DNA of 60,306 nucleotides from Croceicoccus hydrothermalis (GCF_022378335.1 NZ_JAIQCI010000023.1:1-60306), one strand, 5' to 3'; shown: positions 17,504 to 26,498, numbered from the stretch's first letter. Notes: a model not told the origin generated them from the letters alone. Program-made: numbers and translations.

Positions 17504-18897
17504 TCCGGCTCGATGACGTGACAAAAATCTACCGCACCCGGTCGGGCGACAATGTGGTGCTCGACAAGGTCGGGTTCGAACTGCGCATGGGGGAGCGGCT
17601 CGGCATTCTGGGCCGCAATGGCGCGGGCAAATCCACGATGGTCCGCCTGATCAGTGGGGCGGAACGGCCCACGGCGGGGCGGATCGAACGGGAGATGTCG
17701 GTATCCTGGCCGCTGGCGTTCGGCGGCGCGTTACAGCCGACCTTGTCCGGCATCGACAATATCCGCTTCATCAGCCGGATCTATGCACAGGATTTCGAAC
17801 GCAATCTGGCGTTCGTGGCGGATTTTTCGGAACTGGGGTCCTATCTGCGCGAGCCGGTGCGGTCCTATTCGTCGGGAATGCGGGCGCGGCTGGCCTTTGC
17901 GATATCGATGATCATCGAATTCGACTGTTTCCTGATCGACGAGATCGGCGCGGTGGGCGATGCGCGCTTTCACGATCGTTGCAATGACGAGCTGTTTCGC
18001 AAACGGGGCGACCGCGCGATGGTGCTGATTTCCCACGATCCCGGCTATCTGCGCGATCATTGCAACCGATTCGCCCTTCTTCACGGTGGAAGGCTGGCGT
18101 TGTTCGACGATTTCGACGTGGCCTATGACCGGTTTCGCGACGTCATCGGCCTCAATGCGCCATCTGCGGTCGATCGCGGTGCCGCACCGGACCGTGCCGC
18201 CCTTATCGAAGTGGCGCAGCACCGCGCGCTGGCGGACGAGCAGTTCCGCATGCTGGTGCGCGACGGCGACTGGGCGCGGGATGCGGGCAAGTGGGAGGAG
18301 GCGGAGCGTCATTACGCCGCCGCCCTCGCGCTCCACCCGTTTCAGCGTTCCTATTGGGTGCAACACGCTCACATGGCAAAGGAAAGCGGGGCGTTTGCGC
18401 GGGCGGAAATATCGTATCGTACCGCATGCGCGCTGGGCGAACCTGCGGCGGATGTGGACGCATTCCTGCGCTTCACCGTGGCGCAGGGCGGCGCTGATCC
18501 GGATGCGTGGCCTATCCACCCCTACGCAAAGACGGCCGCCAGCGCGCAGGTTCCGGGCCGCGCGGATGCGGAGGCGCTGGCCTGGCTCATAAGGGGCGAA
18601 ACCGGACTGTCCGACGATGTGTTGTGCGACCTCTTGCGCCGCCATGGCAGCTGCGATGCGCTGGCCGCCGCGATGGTCGGTGGTGGACAGAACGCGGAAC
18701 GGTCGGGCGCGCGTCCCGTGCCAACCGGCTTCGTTCACAAGGATGCGATCCGGGTTCTCGCCTTTGCGCACATGCCGCCCGCAACCGGTGAGCAGCGTGT
18801 CGAGCAAATGATCGGGCCGGATGAGAATGCACCGGAACCTGTGATGGCCGATGCCTTTCGCGACTGGCCCATGACGCGAAAGGCGTTGGACCGATGA
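17500..18897 (+). CDS. kpsT: Capsule ABC transporter ATPase KpsT with C-terminal TPR-like extension
   Basis: Residues 1 to about 215 are a normal KpsT ATPase: Walker A GRNGAGKST (38-46), signature YSSGM (123-127), Walker B FLIDEIG (144-150), and the switch His in LISHD (176-180). KpsT proteins usually end there, near 220 residues. This one continues to 465. The extension contains at least one TPR-like unit (DWARDAGKWEEAERHYAAAL, then SGAFARAEISYRTACALGEP) and a less recognisable tail. The extension is in frame with the same high-GC composition and is followed by an ATGA overlap with the next gene, so it is not an annotation artefact. It may bind a glycosyltransferase or the substrate. Confidence 0.9.
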   Translation: MIRLDDVTKIYRTRSGDNVVLDKVGFELRMGERLGILGRNGAGKSTMVRLISGAERPTAGRIEREMSVSWPLAFGGALQPTLSGIDNIRFISRIYAQDFERNLAFVADFSELGSYLREPVRSYSSGMRARLAFAISMIIEFDCFLIDEIGAVGDARFHDRCNDELFRKRGDRAMVLISHDPGYLRDHCNRFALLHGGRLALFDDFDVAYDRFRDVIGLNAPSAVDRGAAPDRAALIEVAQHRALADEQFRMLVRDGDWARDAGKWEEAERHYAAALALHPFQRSYWVQHAHMAKESGAFARAEISYRTACALGEPAADVDAFLRFTVAQGGADPDAWPIHPYAKTAASAQVPGRADAEALAWLIRGETGLSDDVLCDLLRRHGSCDALAAAMVGGGQNAERSGARPVPTGFVHKDAIRVLAFAHMPPATGEQRVEQMIGPDENAPEPVMADAFRDWPMTRKALDR

Positions 18898-20198
18898 AAC
18901 ATGTTCTGATCGACGGATATAATCTCAGCCTGGAAAAGGGCACCGGGGTGGCGACCTATGCCCGCAACTTGTGCCGAGAGGCGGGGCAACTCGGCCACCG
19001 GGTATCGGTTCTGTATGGCAATGGCGCCGCACCGTCGCGCGACCCCCTGTTGCAGGAAATTGCGTTTTTCGACGAACATTCGCGCGCCCGGCGTGGCGCG
19101 CTGCGCGATGGGGCGGCGATCCTGTCCCCCCGCGCGACCCTTGCGCGGCGCATTCTCCTGAGCGGGCAGGTGTTGCGACGGCAATTCGATGCACGGCTGC
19201 CCGCGCACGATGCGCTCTATAATGCGGCCGATGTCTTTCGCCGCGCGCATGGCCGTTACCATGCATGGGGGCAATTTACGCCCGTGCGCATGGCGGATGC
19301 GCAGGACGCGCCCGATATCGCGCATTGGACCTATCCCCTGCCGGTGACGGTGCCGGGGGCGGTCAATATCTACACGCTGCACGATCTGGTGCCGCTGCGG
19401 CTGCCCTATACCACGCTCGATAACAAGCGGCGCTATCTCTCGTTGATCCGGCGGATCGCGCGCCGGGCGGACCATATCGTCACCGTGTCCGAATGTTCGC
19501 GCCGCGACATCATCGATCTTGCAGGCGTCGCGCCCGACCGTATCACCAACACCTATCAATCGGTCGACATTCCGGATCACTATCGTGTCAAGGCCGAACA
19601 CGCCGTCGCGCGCGAGGTCGAGGGCGCCCTTGATACAGGGTTTAAGGATTATTTCCTGTTCTGGGGTTCAATCGAGCCAAAGAAGAATGTCGGCCGCATG
19701 GTCGAGGCCTATCTTGCGAGCGGGGTGACGACGCCGCTCGTCATCGTGGGCGCACGGGCCTGGCGCAGCGAAGAGGAATTGAAACTCCTCGATACGCTGT
19801 CGGCGCGCAGGGAGCGCGGCGCAAAGGCCACACGGCGCGGGCGCATCATTCAATTGCCCTACGCCCCGTTCAGCCTGCTCGTCAGCCTGATCCGCGGGGC
19901 GAAGGCGGCGCTGTTCCCCTCGCTTTACGAAGGGTTCGGCCTGCCCGTGCTGGAGGCGATGTCTCTGGGCACGCCGGTCTTGTGCTCCGACACTGCATCG
20001 CTTCCCGAAGTGGCGGGGGAGGCCGCATGGCAGGTGGACCCTTACGACACCGCACAAATCGCACAGGGCATTCGCATACTCGACGCCGACGCCGATCTTC
20101 GCGCCGAATTGTCGGCAAAAGGCCGGGTGCAGGCGGAGCTGTTCTCGGCCGAACGCTACCGCGTGCGTCTTGCCTCTTTATACGAAAGGGTTTCTTGA
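18894..20198 (+). CDS. Glycosyltransferase family 4
   Basis: A 434-residue GT-B enzyme. The N-terminal domain starts HVLIDGYNLSLEKGTGVATY and contains YTLHDLVPLRLPYTT and IVTVSECSRRDIIDLAG; the C-terminal domain has YFLFWGSIEPKKNVGRMVEA, AALFPSLYEGFGLPVLEAMS (E-x7-E) and GTPVLCSDTASLPEVAGEAA. This is the WbaZ/mannosyltransferase-like arrangement typical of capsule and O-antigen loci. It overlaps kpsT by four bases and the following export lipoprotein gene by one base, so it is part of the operon. Confidence 0.9.
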   Translation: MKHVLIDGYNLSLEKGTGVATYARNLCREAGQLGHRVSVLYGNGAAPSRDPLLQEIAFFDEHSRARRGALRDGAAILSPRATLARRILLSGQVLRRQFDARLPAHDALYNAADVFRRAHGRYHAWGQFTPVRMADAQDAPDIAHWTYPLPVTVPGAVNIYTLHDLVPLRLPYTTLDNKRRYLSLIRRIARRADHIVTVSECSRRDIIDLAGVAPDRITNTYQSVDIPDHYRVKAEHAVAREVEGALDTGFKDYFLFWGSIEPKKNVGRMVEAYLASGVTTPLVIVGARAWRSEEELKLLDTLSARRERGAKATRRGRIIQLPYAPFSLLVSLIRGAKAALFPSLYEGFGLPVLEAMSLGTPVLCSDTASLPEVAGEAAWQVDPYDTAQIAQGIRILDADADLRAELSAKGRVQAELFSAERYRVRLASLYERVS

Positions 20199-21358
20199 TG
20201 AACCTGCGCGCGCGGGCCTTCGCCGCTTGTCTTCCCATCGTCATCTCCGGGTGTTCCACGCTTGGCGCGTCGGGACCTTCGCCGGACGCGATCGTCGAGG
20301 CGGGGCAATCCGGCGCCGCGGAGCGCCAGATCGTGATCGTCCCGCTGAACGAGAACAGCGCAAGGCGCACCGCCGCGTTTGTCGAGGCGCAGCGATTTTC
20401 CGACGTGTTCGGCAATGCGCAGCCGGGCGATACGACGATCGGGGTCGGCGACATTCTCGATATCGCCATATGGGAGGCACCGCCCGCCACATTGTTCGGC
20501 GTGACCGCGCCCGGCACGCCGATCGGCAGTTCGCCGGGACAGAATGTCGGCATCCCGCAACAGGTCGTGGGCGAGGATGGGGCGATTGCCGTGCCCTTCG
20601 CCGGGACCGTCGCGGTGCGCGGGCAAACGCCCCGCGCGGTCGCCGCGGCGATCGAACGGCGCCTGTGGGGCAAGGCGCACGCGCCACAGGCCGTGGTCAG
20701 GATCGTTCAGAACGAAAGCCGGGCGGTGACGGTCATCGGTGAGGTCGGCGCGACCCGGCGGCTGCCCCTGACCGCGCGGGGGGAAACATTGCTCGACGCG
20801 ATTGCCGCGGCCGGCGGAACCCGGCAGCCGGTGGGCAAGATCACCATGCAAATGACGCGCGGCGGGCGTACCGCGTCCATGCCGCTCGACACGATCGTTC
20901 GCGATCCGGCGCAGAACGTCACGCTGCAGCCGGGCGATGTGCTCACCGCGATCTTTCAACCCTACAGCTTCATCGCGCTGGGCGCGGTGGGGCAGAATGC
21001 GGAAATACCGTTCGAGGGCGGTGGCATCTCGCTCGCACAGGCGCTGGGCAGGATCGGCGGCCTCAGGGACGAGCGCGCCGATTTGAGGGGCGTGTTCCTC
21101 TTTCGCATGGAGCACGCAGGCGTGCTTCCCCCCTCGATCGCGGAGACCGCGCGGCATACCGCCGACGGGCGCGTGCCTACGGTTTATCGCCTCGACATGA
21201 GCGAGGGTTCGGCGCTGTTCACCGCGCAGGATTTCGGCGTGCGCGACGGCGATGTCATCTATGTCTCCAATGCGCCGGCGGTCGATCTGCAGAAATTCCT
21301 GAATATCGTGTCGAGTGCGGCCTTCTCCGTCACCGGTATCGGCAATGCGGTGCCCTGA
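20198..21358 (+). CDS. Outer-membrane polysaccharide export lipoprotein, Wza/KpsD-like
   Basis: A 386-residue protein with a lipoprotein signal (PIVISGCSTLG, lipidated Cys19), a poly-export domain (TIGVGDILDIAIWEAPPATL, PQQVVGEDGAIAVPFAGTVA, VRGQTPRAVAAAIERRLWGK), and two SLBB-type segments (VTVIGEVGATRRLPLTARGE; FIALGAVGQNAEIPFEGGGI). It would form the outer-membrane exit channel working with KpsE and KpsMT. Its ATG overlaps the stop of the preceding glycosyltransferase (TGATG). Confidence 0.92.
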   Translation: MNLRARAFAACLPIVISGCSTLGASGPSPDAIVEAGQSGAAERQIVIVPLNENSARRTAAFVEAQRFSDVFGNAQPGDTTIGVGDILDIAIWEAPPATLFGVTAPGTPIGSSPGQNVGIPQQVVGEDGAIAVPFAGTVAVRGQTPRAVAAAIERRLWGKAHAPQAVVRIVQNESRAVTVIGEVGATRRLPLTARGETLLDAIAAAGGTRQPVGKITMQMTRGGRTASMPLDTIVRDPAQNVTLQPGDVLTAIFQPYSFIALGAVGQNAEIPFEGGGISLAQALGRIGGLRDERADLRGVFLFRMEHAGVLPPSIAETARHTADGRVPTVYRLDMSEGSALFTAQDFGVRDGDVIYVSNAPAVDLQKFLNIVSSAAFSVTGIGNAVP

Positions 21359-21371
21359 GGGGAAGAAAAGG

Positions 21372-22520
21372 GTGCCGCAAATATGTATCGATTGCCGCTA
21401 CATCGGCCCGCGTCCAAGCGGGATTGCGGAGGTCGTGCGCGGTTTGATCGACCACCTGCCCGCGCTCGCCCCCGATCTTCGGTTCCTGCTGTTGAAAAAT
21501 GCGGAGCATCACGGACGATTGAGCGAGGCGCCCAACACGAGGGAACGGGTCGTGCACCGCCCCGCCAACGGACCGGTGACCATGTGGTGGCTGCCCCGTG
21601 TCGCGGATCTCAGCGGCGTCGATCTGTTCCACGCGACATTCAACATCATGCCCGCCCGCCTGCCCATGCCCAGCGTCGTCACGGTTCACGACATCATGCG
21701 CCTGACCCATCCGGCATGGTGTCGGACGGGACCGGCTGGTGTGGTCGAGCGCGCGTTTTACGGCCATGGCCTGCGCCGCGCGATCCGCCATGCCGCCGGC
21801 ATCGCCGCGATCAGTGCGGCAACCGCGCATGAAATCGCCGTTTGGGATCCTTCTGCGGCGGCGCGCACGGCGGTCACATTGTCGGGCGTGGCGGACCGTT
21901 TCCGGCCGCTTCCCCGCGAGACGGCCCATGCAACGCTCGCCGCCCGGGGCATTGCGGGGGGAGGGCCATTCGTCCTGACCGTGGGGCAGGACGCACCGTA
22001 TAAAAATCACGACGGGGCACTGCGCGCCTTTGCCGAAGCATTTCCGGGCAATAGCGATGTCGAACATATCCTGGTTCAGCGTCAGGGTCTGGGCCGGAAC
22101 CGGCTACAGAATCTCGCCGCCGCACTGGGCGTGGGGGAACGGGTGCGCTTCCTCGGTACGGTGGACGATGACGCATTGGTCTCGCTCTATAATGCGGCCA
22201 GCGTGCTGCTTCACCCCTCCTTTGCCGAGGGTTTCGGCAATCCGGTTGCCGAAGCGATGGCCTGTGGCTGTCCGGTGGTCACCAGCGACGTATCGGCCAT
22301 GCCGGAGGTCGCAGGTGGTGCGGCGCTGCTCGCCGATCCGCACGATACCGGTGCCATTGCGGTCCGCCTTCGTCAGGTGATGGGCTCGCCATCGCTGGCG
22401 GCGCGGATGCGTGATGCAGGGCTCGCGCGCACGCGCGGCATGCGATGGCGCGATTTCGCCGCCGCGAACCTCGCCCTTTACCGCCAGACCCTGGCCCGCG
22501 CAGGAAATTCGCAACGCTGA
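21372..22520 (+). CDS. Glycosyltransferase family 4 (mannosyltransferase-like)
   Basis: About 382 residues. Visible motifs are ICIDCRYIGPRPSGIAEVVR, MPSVVTVHDIMRLTHPAW, VLTVGQDAPYKNHDGALRAF, VRFLGTVDDDALVSLYNAAS, and FAEGFGNPVAEAMACGCPVV (E-x7-E). I chose GTG 21372 because GAGGGGAAG lies just upstream; the longer start (ATG 21348 or earlier) would overlap the export lipoprotein gene. It is the last gene of the capsule operon proper; a 60-base gap separates it from the inositol-phosphate genes on the same strand. Confidence 0.87.
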   Translation: MPQICIDCRYIGPRPSGIAEVVRGLIDHLPALAPDLRFLLLKNAEHHGRLSEAPNTRERVVHRPANGPVTMWWLPRVADLSGVDLFHATFNIMPARLPMPSVVTVHDIMRLTHPAWCRTGPAGVVERAFYGHGLRRAIRHAAGIAAISAATAHEIAVWDPSAAARTAVTLSGVADRFRPLPRETAHATLAARGIAGGGPFVLTVGQDAPYKNHDGALRAFAEAFPGNSDVEHILVQRQGLGRNRLQNLAAALGVGERVRFLGTVDDDALVSLYNAASVLLHPSFAEGFGNPVAEAMACGCPVVTSDVSAMPEVAGGAALLADPHDTGAIAVRLRQVMGSPSLAARMRDAGLARTRGMRWRDFAAANLALYRQTLARAGNSQR

Positions 22521-22580
22521 TCAAGGGCGAGGGCGGTCTGCTCCGTCTAAGGCCATAGATGGAACTGTGGACAACCGCGC

Positions 22581-23666
22581 ATGGCTGACATCATTCTCAC
22601 CTTTTCCGGCATGAAGACGGCACAATATCGTGTGGCGGGCGTCCCTGCGGTGGCGCGTGCGCTCCATGCGATTGCGCGGATTGAGGGTTTTGCCGGCACG
22701 TGTCGCTGCATCACTCTGGCCGATCCCGACTGGACGCCGGATGCACATACGCGTGCCGAATGCGCGCGTCTGGCCCCGCAAATCGCGGTGATCTTCGAAG
22801 GCTTTGCCACCGCAGCGATGGGCGGCGATGTCATCAATGGTGAAACTCTGATCATGGCATTGGCGGAAGGATCGGGGGATCGCCAGGCGCTGGCACGGGC
22901 GCGATCGCATGCGGTGCAGGGGGCGACGCTTCGCGATCTGCGGCGGGCCGGGCGGCGGATCGTGGCGGCAACGGGGAAGGACGCGGACGGCATCGTTTCG
23001 CGCTATCTCAACCGCCCGATATCGCAGGCGATCACCAATCTTCTGCTTCGCATGCCGGGACTGTCGCCGAACCACGCAACCTTTGGCACGGCGCTTCTCG
23101 CGCTTTGCATGTTTGCGGCGCTGATCGGCGGCGGCGAAGCGGGTGTGATCGCCGGTGCCGTATTGTTTCAGGCGACATCGGTCTTCGACGGTGTCGATGG
23201 AGAGATGGCGCGCGCCATCTTTCGCACGTCCAGACAGGGCGCCACGCTGGATAGCATGGTCGATGCGATGACCAATCTTGCGTTCCTGATCGGGCTGATT
23301 TTCGCGGCGCGCAGGGCGGGCGATGTGGAGGGAGCGGTGGCCGGCGGCGTGACGCTCATCGCGCTGGCCGTCGGGCTCGCGCTGATGGGCGGGCGTGCGC
23401 GCGCCAATTGGGAACCGATCAATTTCGACGTCGTGAAAAAGGCGCTGCGCAATGACGGCAAGCCGTCCTTCCTGATCGAGACGGCGATCCGCCTGACGAT
23501 GCGGGATTTTCTTGCGCTGGCCTGTGCGGTCATGGTGCTGATGGGCTTCATGCACGCGTTGTTGATCGGCGCGGCGGTGGTTGCGCTCGCGTGGTTGGCG
23601 GTAACTCTCGGCGTGCTGGTGGCTGGCGTTCGCGCAAGGCCGCGGCATTCGCGGTCCGCGGCCTGA
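22581..23666 (+). CDS. CDP-alcohol phosphatidyltransferase with degenerate N-terminal domain
   Basis: A 361-residue membrane protein. The catalytic CDP-alcohol phosphotransferase signature D-x2-DG-x2-AR-x8-G-x3-D-x3-D is complete: D203, D206, G207, A210, R211, G220, D224, D228, in the first of several hydrophobic helices. Before it lies GIVSRYLNRPISQAITNLLL (137-156), similar to the linker before the phosphotransferase half of bifunctional inositol-1-phosphate cytidylyltransferase/DIPP synthases. Residues 1-130 could be a decayed nucleotidyltransferase domain: AGVPAVARALHAIARIEG looks right but the glycine-rich nucleotide loop is missing. With Ino1 and a separate nucleotidyltransferase nearby, it probably uses CDP-inositol or accepts inositol phosphate (inference). 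Confidence 0.82.
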   Translation: MADIILTFSGMKTAQYRVAGVPAVARALHAIARIEGFAGTCRCITLADPDWTPDAHTRAECARLAPQIAVIFEGFATAAMGGDVINGETLIMALAEGSGDRQALARARSHAVQGATLRDLRRAGRRIVAATGKDADGIVSRYLNRPISQAITNLLLRMPGLSPNHATFGTALLALCMFAALIGGGEAGVIAGAVLFQATSVFDGVDGEMARAIFRTSRQGATLDSMVDAMTNLAFLIGLIFAARRAGDVEGAVAGGVTLIALAVGLALMGGRARANWEPINFDVVKKALRNDGKPSFLIETAIRLTMRDFLALACAVMVLMGFMHALLIGAAVVALAWLAVTLGVLVAGVRARPRHSRSAA

Positions 23667-24493
23667 TGATGGGCGTGGCGATGCCTGTCACGGCCCACTG
23701 CGACGTTCGCGACCCCCGGATCGAGGAGCCGTCCAACCGCTGGCTCATCCATCCTTTGGGGCGGTCTGTGTTGCCGCTTGCGTTGCGGGCCGGCCTTTCC
23801 GCCAATAGCGTTTCGCTCCTGGGGCTTCTGTTCGGGGCAGGGGCGGCATTAGCCTATGGAATGGGGCGGTCGTCCGCTGCCTTGCTTGCCGGACTGGCGC
23901 TCTCGACATGCTGGCTGATCTTGGACGGGCTGGACGGCATGGTCGCGCGGGCGCGCGGAACGCAGAGCGCTGCGGGGCGGCTTCTCGACGGGCTGTGCGA
24001 CCATGGTGTGTTCGTGATGATCTATGTCGCGCTTGCGCTGCGACTTGGCACGGGCGAGGGGTGGATGCTGGCGATCGCAGCCGGTGCCGTCCACGCGGTT
24101 CAGTCCGCCCTTTACGAAGGGGAGCGCGCCCGTTTTCACAGGCGGGCGGCGGGGCGCCTCGATCCGCAATCGCCTGCATCCGCGGAGAGCCGCATCCTGC
24201 GCCTTTACGACAGGCTTTCTACCGCTCCGGATCGTGGGTCTCGTCGCTTTGAAAGCCGCCTTGCCGCCGCGAAGGATCGGGGCGCCATCATCGCCCTCTA
24301 TACCGGGGCGGCGACCGGGCCGATGCGGCTGATGTGGGTTCAAACCGCGAATGTGCGCGTGTTTGCGATCTTCGTTGCGGCCTCGCTCGGCGATCCGCGC
24401 CTCTTCTGGTGGTTCGAGATCGTCTTGCTTTCCCTCGCCGCGGCGGCCGCAATGATCTGGCACCGCGGGATAGAGCGCGCCCTTACGAAATAG
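23666..24493 (+). CDS. Second CDP-alcohol phosphatidyltransferase
   Basis: A 275-residue membrane protein starting at ATG 23666, which overlaps the stop of the previous gene (TGATG). It has the full family signature: D87, D90, G91, A94, R95, G104, D108, D112, inside hydrophobic segments (SVSLLGLLFGAGAALAYGM; LLAGLALSTCWLILD). The N-terminus includes PSNRWLIHPLGRSVLPLALR. Residues 135-200 hold a hydrophilic loop unlike ordinary PgsA or PssA. Paired with the preceding enzyme it may make a second phosphodiester in the same product, or use a different acceptor. Substrates are inferred from context only. Confidence 0.8.
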   Translation: MMGVAMPVTAHCDVRDPRIEEPSNRWLIHPLGRSVLPLALRAGLSANSVSLLGLLFGAGAALAYGMGRSSAALLAGLALSTCWLILDGLDGMVARARGTQSAAGRLLDGLCDHGVFVMIYVALALRLGTGEGWMLAIAAGAVHAVQSALYEGERARFHRRAAGRLDPQSPASAESRILRLYDRLSTAPDRGSRRFESRLAAAKDRGAIIALYTGAATGPMRLMWVQTANVRVFAIFVAASLGDPRLFWWFEIVLLSLAAAAAMIWHRGIERALTK

Positions 24494-24556
24494 GAGGCGG
24501 TCGGGACAATATCGCCGAACCCCCCCCAATGAAAACACCCAAGGACAGGAAGAAAA

Positions 24557-25648
24557 ATGAATAAAATTCGCGTCGCCATCGTCGGTATCGGAAATTGCGC
24601 GAGCAGTCTTGTCCAGGGGCTCGAACATTACCGGCGCGGGGGCGGCAACGCGGTCGGGCTGATGCATGCCGATCTGGGTGGTTACCGACCCGAGGATATC
24701 GCCGTCGTCGCGGCATGGGACATCGACCGCCGCAAGGTCGGCCGCGACGTTGCCGAGGCGATTGGTGCCAAACCCAATTGCACGATCGTGTTCTGCGACA
24801 ACGTTCCGCCAACCGGTACACTCGTGCGCATGGGCGCGGTGCTCGACGGGGTGGCGGAGCATATGGCGGACACGGGCGAGGACCGCAGCTTCGTCATCGC
24901 CGATGCCGATGAACCGGATGCCGAAGCGGTCGTGGCCGAATTGAAGGCATCCGGCGCCGAGGTAATGATGAACTACCTGCCGGTAGGGAGCCAGAAAGCG
25001 ACCGAGTTCTACGCCGAATGCGCCCTTCGCGCAGGCGTCGCCTTCGTGAATGCGATTCCGGTGTTCATCGCCTCCGATCCCGAATGGGCGGCCCGTTTCG
25101 AAGAGGCGGGGGTGCCGATCATCGGTGACGATATCAAGGCGCAGCTGGGCGCGACCATCGTGCACCGTGTCCTGACCGACCTGTTCGCCAAGCGTGGGGT
25201 AACGCTCGACCGGACCTATCAGCTCAATACCGGCGGCAATACCGATTTCCTCAACATGTCCAATCACGACCGTCTGGCGGACAAGCGGCGTTCCAAGACA
25301 GAGGCGGTGCAATCGGTCGCGGCCCGCCCGCTTGCGCATGACGATGTCCATATCGGGCCATCCGACTACGTGCCGTGGCTGAACGACAACAAGGTGTGTT
25401 TCGTGCGGATGGAGGGGCAATTGTTCGGCGGCGTCCCTATGAACCTGGAACTGCGTCTTTCGGTGGAGGATTCGCCCAATAGCGCAGGCGTTGCCATCGA
25501 CATGATCCGTTGCGCGCGGATCGCGCGGGACCGCGGGTTGAAGGGGGTGATCGATCCGGCTTCGGCCTATTTCTGCAAGCGCCCGCGTACGCAGACGACG
25601 GATGACCTCGCGCACACCGCGCTCGAACGCTTTATCGCCGACGCATGA
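24557..25648 (+). CDS. ino1: Inositol-3-phosphate synthase (myo-inositol-1-phosphate synthase)
   Basis: A 363-residue NAD-dependent enzyme converting glucose 6-phosphate to L-myo-inositol phosphate. It is the short form (about 360 residues) known from actinobacteria and Thermotoga. Diagnostic segments are the dinucleotide site VAIVGIGNCASSLVQGL, NYLPVGSQKATEFYAECAL, NAIPVFIASDPEWAARFEEA, PIIGDDIKAQLGATIVHRVL, LNTGGNTDFLNM, SKTEAVQSV and HIGPSDYVPWLNDNKVCFVR. The ATG has a good ribosome site (AGGACAGGAAGAAAA). It lies between two CDP-alcohol transferases and a nucleotidyltransferase on the same strand. Confidence 0.93.
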   Translation: MNKIRVAIVGIGNCASSLVQGLEHYRRGGGNAVGLMHADLGGYRPEDIAVVAAWDIDRRKVGRDVAEAIGAKPNCTIVFCDNVPPTGTLVRMGAVLDGVAEHMADTGEDRSFVIADADEPDAEAVVAELKASGAEVMMNYLPVGSQKATEFYAECALRAGVAFVNAIPVFIASDPEWAARFEEAGVPIIGDDIKAQLGATIVHRVLTDLFAKRGVTLDRTYQLNTGGNTDFLNMSNHDRLADKRRSKTEAVQSVAARPLAHDDVHIGPSDYVPWLNDNKVCFVRMEGQLFGGVPMNLELRLSVEDSPNSAGVAIDMIRCARIARDRGLKGVIDPASAYFCKRPRTQTTDDLAHTALERFIADA

Positions 25649-25664
25649 TCGTGTGGTCGCCGCG

Positions 25665-26498
25665 ATGATCCGGACAGGCATCCTGCTGGCGGCCGGTTTC
25701 GGAAGCCGGTTGCGCGCCGCCGCCCCGTGCAAGCCGCTGTGCCCGGTGGGTGGGCGCGCGCTGATCGATCATGCGCTCGACGGGATGGGGCTGGCGGGGA
25801 TGGAGCGCGTGATCGTGGTCGTTGGCCACGAAGCCGATGCCATCCGGCGGCATATTTCCGGACGCCGTCGCGGCCCGTTGGTGGAGGTGGTGCCGACGCC
25901 CGACCCCACCTTGCCCAATGGCGTGTCGGTTCTTGCGGCGGAGCGGGCGCTGGCGGGGCAGGATGGCGTGCTGGCCATGTGCGATCACCTCGTCGTGCCC
26001 GAATTATACGCGCGCATTGCCCGGCGCGGTGCGGGGGGCGGCGCATGCCTTGCGGTCGATCGGCGGCTCGATCATCCGTGGATCGACAAGGATGATGTAA
26101 CATGCGTGCGAACGCGCGAGGGGATGATCGCCGATATCGGAAAAGGCCTGACCGATCCCGACTGCTACGACATGGGGGTGTTCGCCATTGCAGAGGGCCT
26201 CTTCGATGCGTTGCGGACGCAGAGCGCACCCTCGCTGAGCGATGGCATGCGACAACTTGGCCGGGTGGGGCTGGCATCCACGCTTGATTGCAGCGATCTC
26301 GACTGGATCGATGTCGACGATCCGATAGCACTTAACAAAGCAGAAACATGGTGGAAAAGCGCGCGTCACGAATTCGGGGAGACGGGTGGGGCAAACGAAA
26401 CTGACGTGCCCGCCAAAAAATGTGATCGGTTCAGGAAAAAGTCCGAAGGGCGCTGTCAGAAGGACGGTACCCATGGCGAATTGCGGAGCGCAGGGTAG
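25665..26498 (+). CDS. NTP-transferase, probable inositol-1-phosphate cytidylyltransferase
   Basis: A 277-residue nucleotidyltransferase: ILLAAGFGSRLRAAAPCKPL (5-24; the usual G-x-G-x-R...PKPL loop with Cys for Pro), CPVGGRALIDHALDGMGLAG, GVLAMCDHLVVPE (metal-binding Asp) and DWIDVDDPIALNKAETWW. By context (Ino1 immediately upstream, two CDP-alcohol transferases) it most likely makes CDP-inositol from inositol 1-phosphate. The last 30 or so residues, rich in Lys/Arg, are read from the start of an intergenic repeat, so the original stop was probably replaced. A different NDP-sugar specificity cannot be excluded. Confidence 0.78.
   Translation: MIRTGILLAAGFGSRLRAAAPCKPLCPVGGRALIDHALDGMGLAGMERVIVVVGHEADAIRRHISGRRRGPLVEVVPTPDPTLPNGVSVLAAERALAGQDGVLAMCDHLVVPELYARIARRGAGGGACLAVDRRLDHPWIDKDDVTCVRTREGMIADIGKGLTDPDCYDMGVFAIAEGLFDALRTQSAPSLSDGMRQLGRVGLASTLDCSDLDWIDVDDPIALNKAETWWKSARHEFGETGGANETDVPAKKCDRFRKKSEGRCQKDGTHGELRSAG

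Noticed and set aside
23849..25732. A 627-codon minus-strand frame
   Set aside because: Antisense to the CDP-alcohol transferase and ino1 genes; its sequence shows no domain and is Arg/His-rich as expected of shadow frames.
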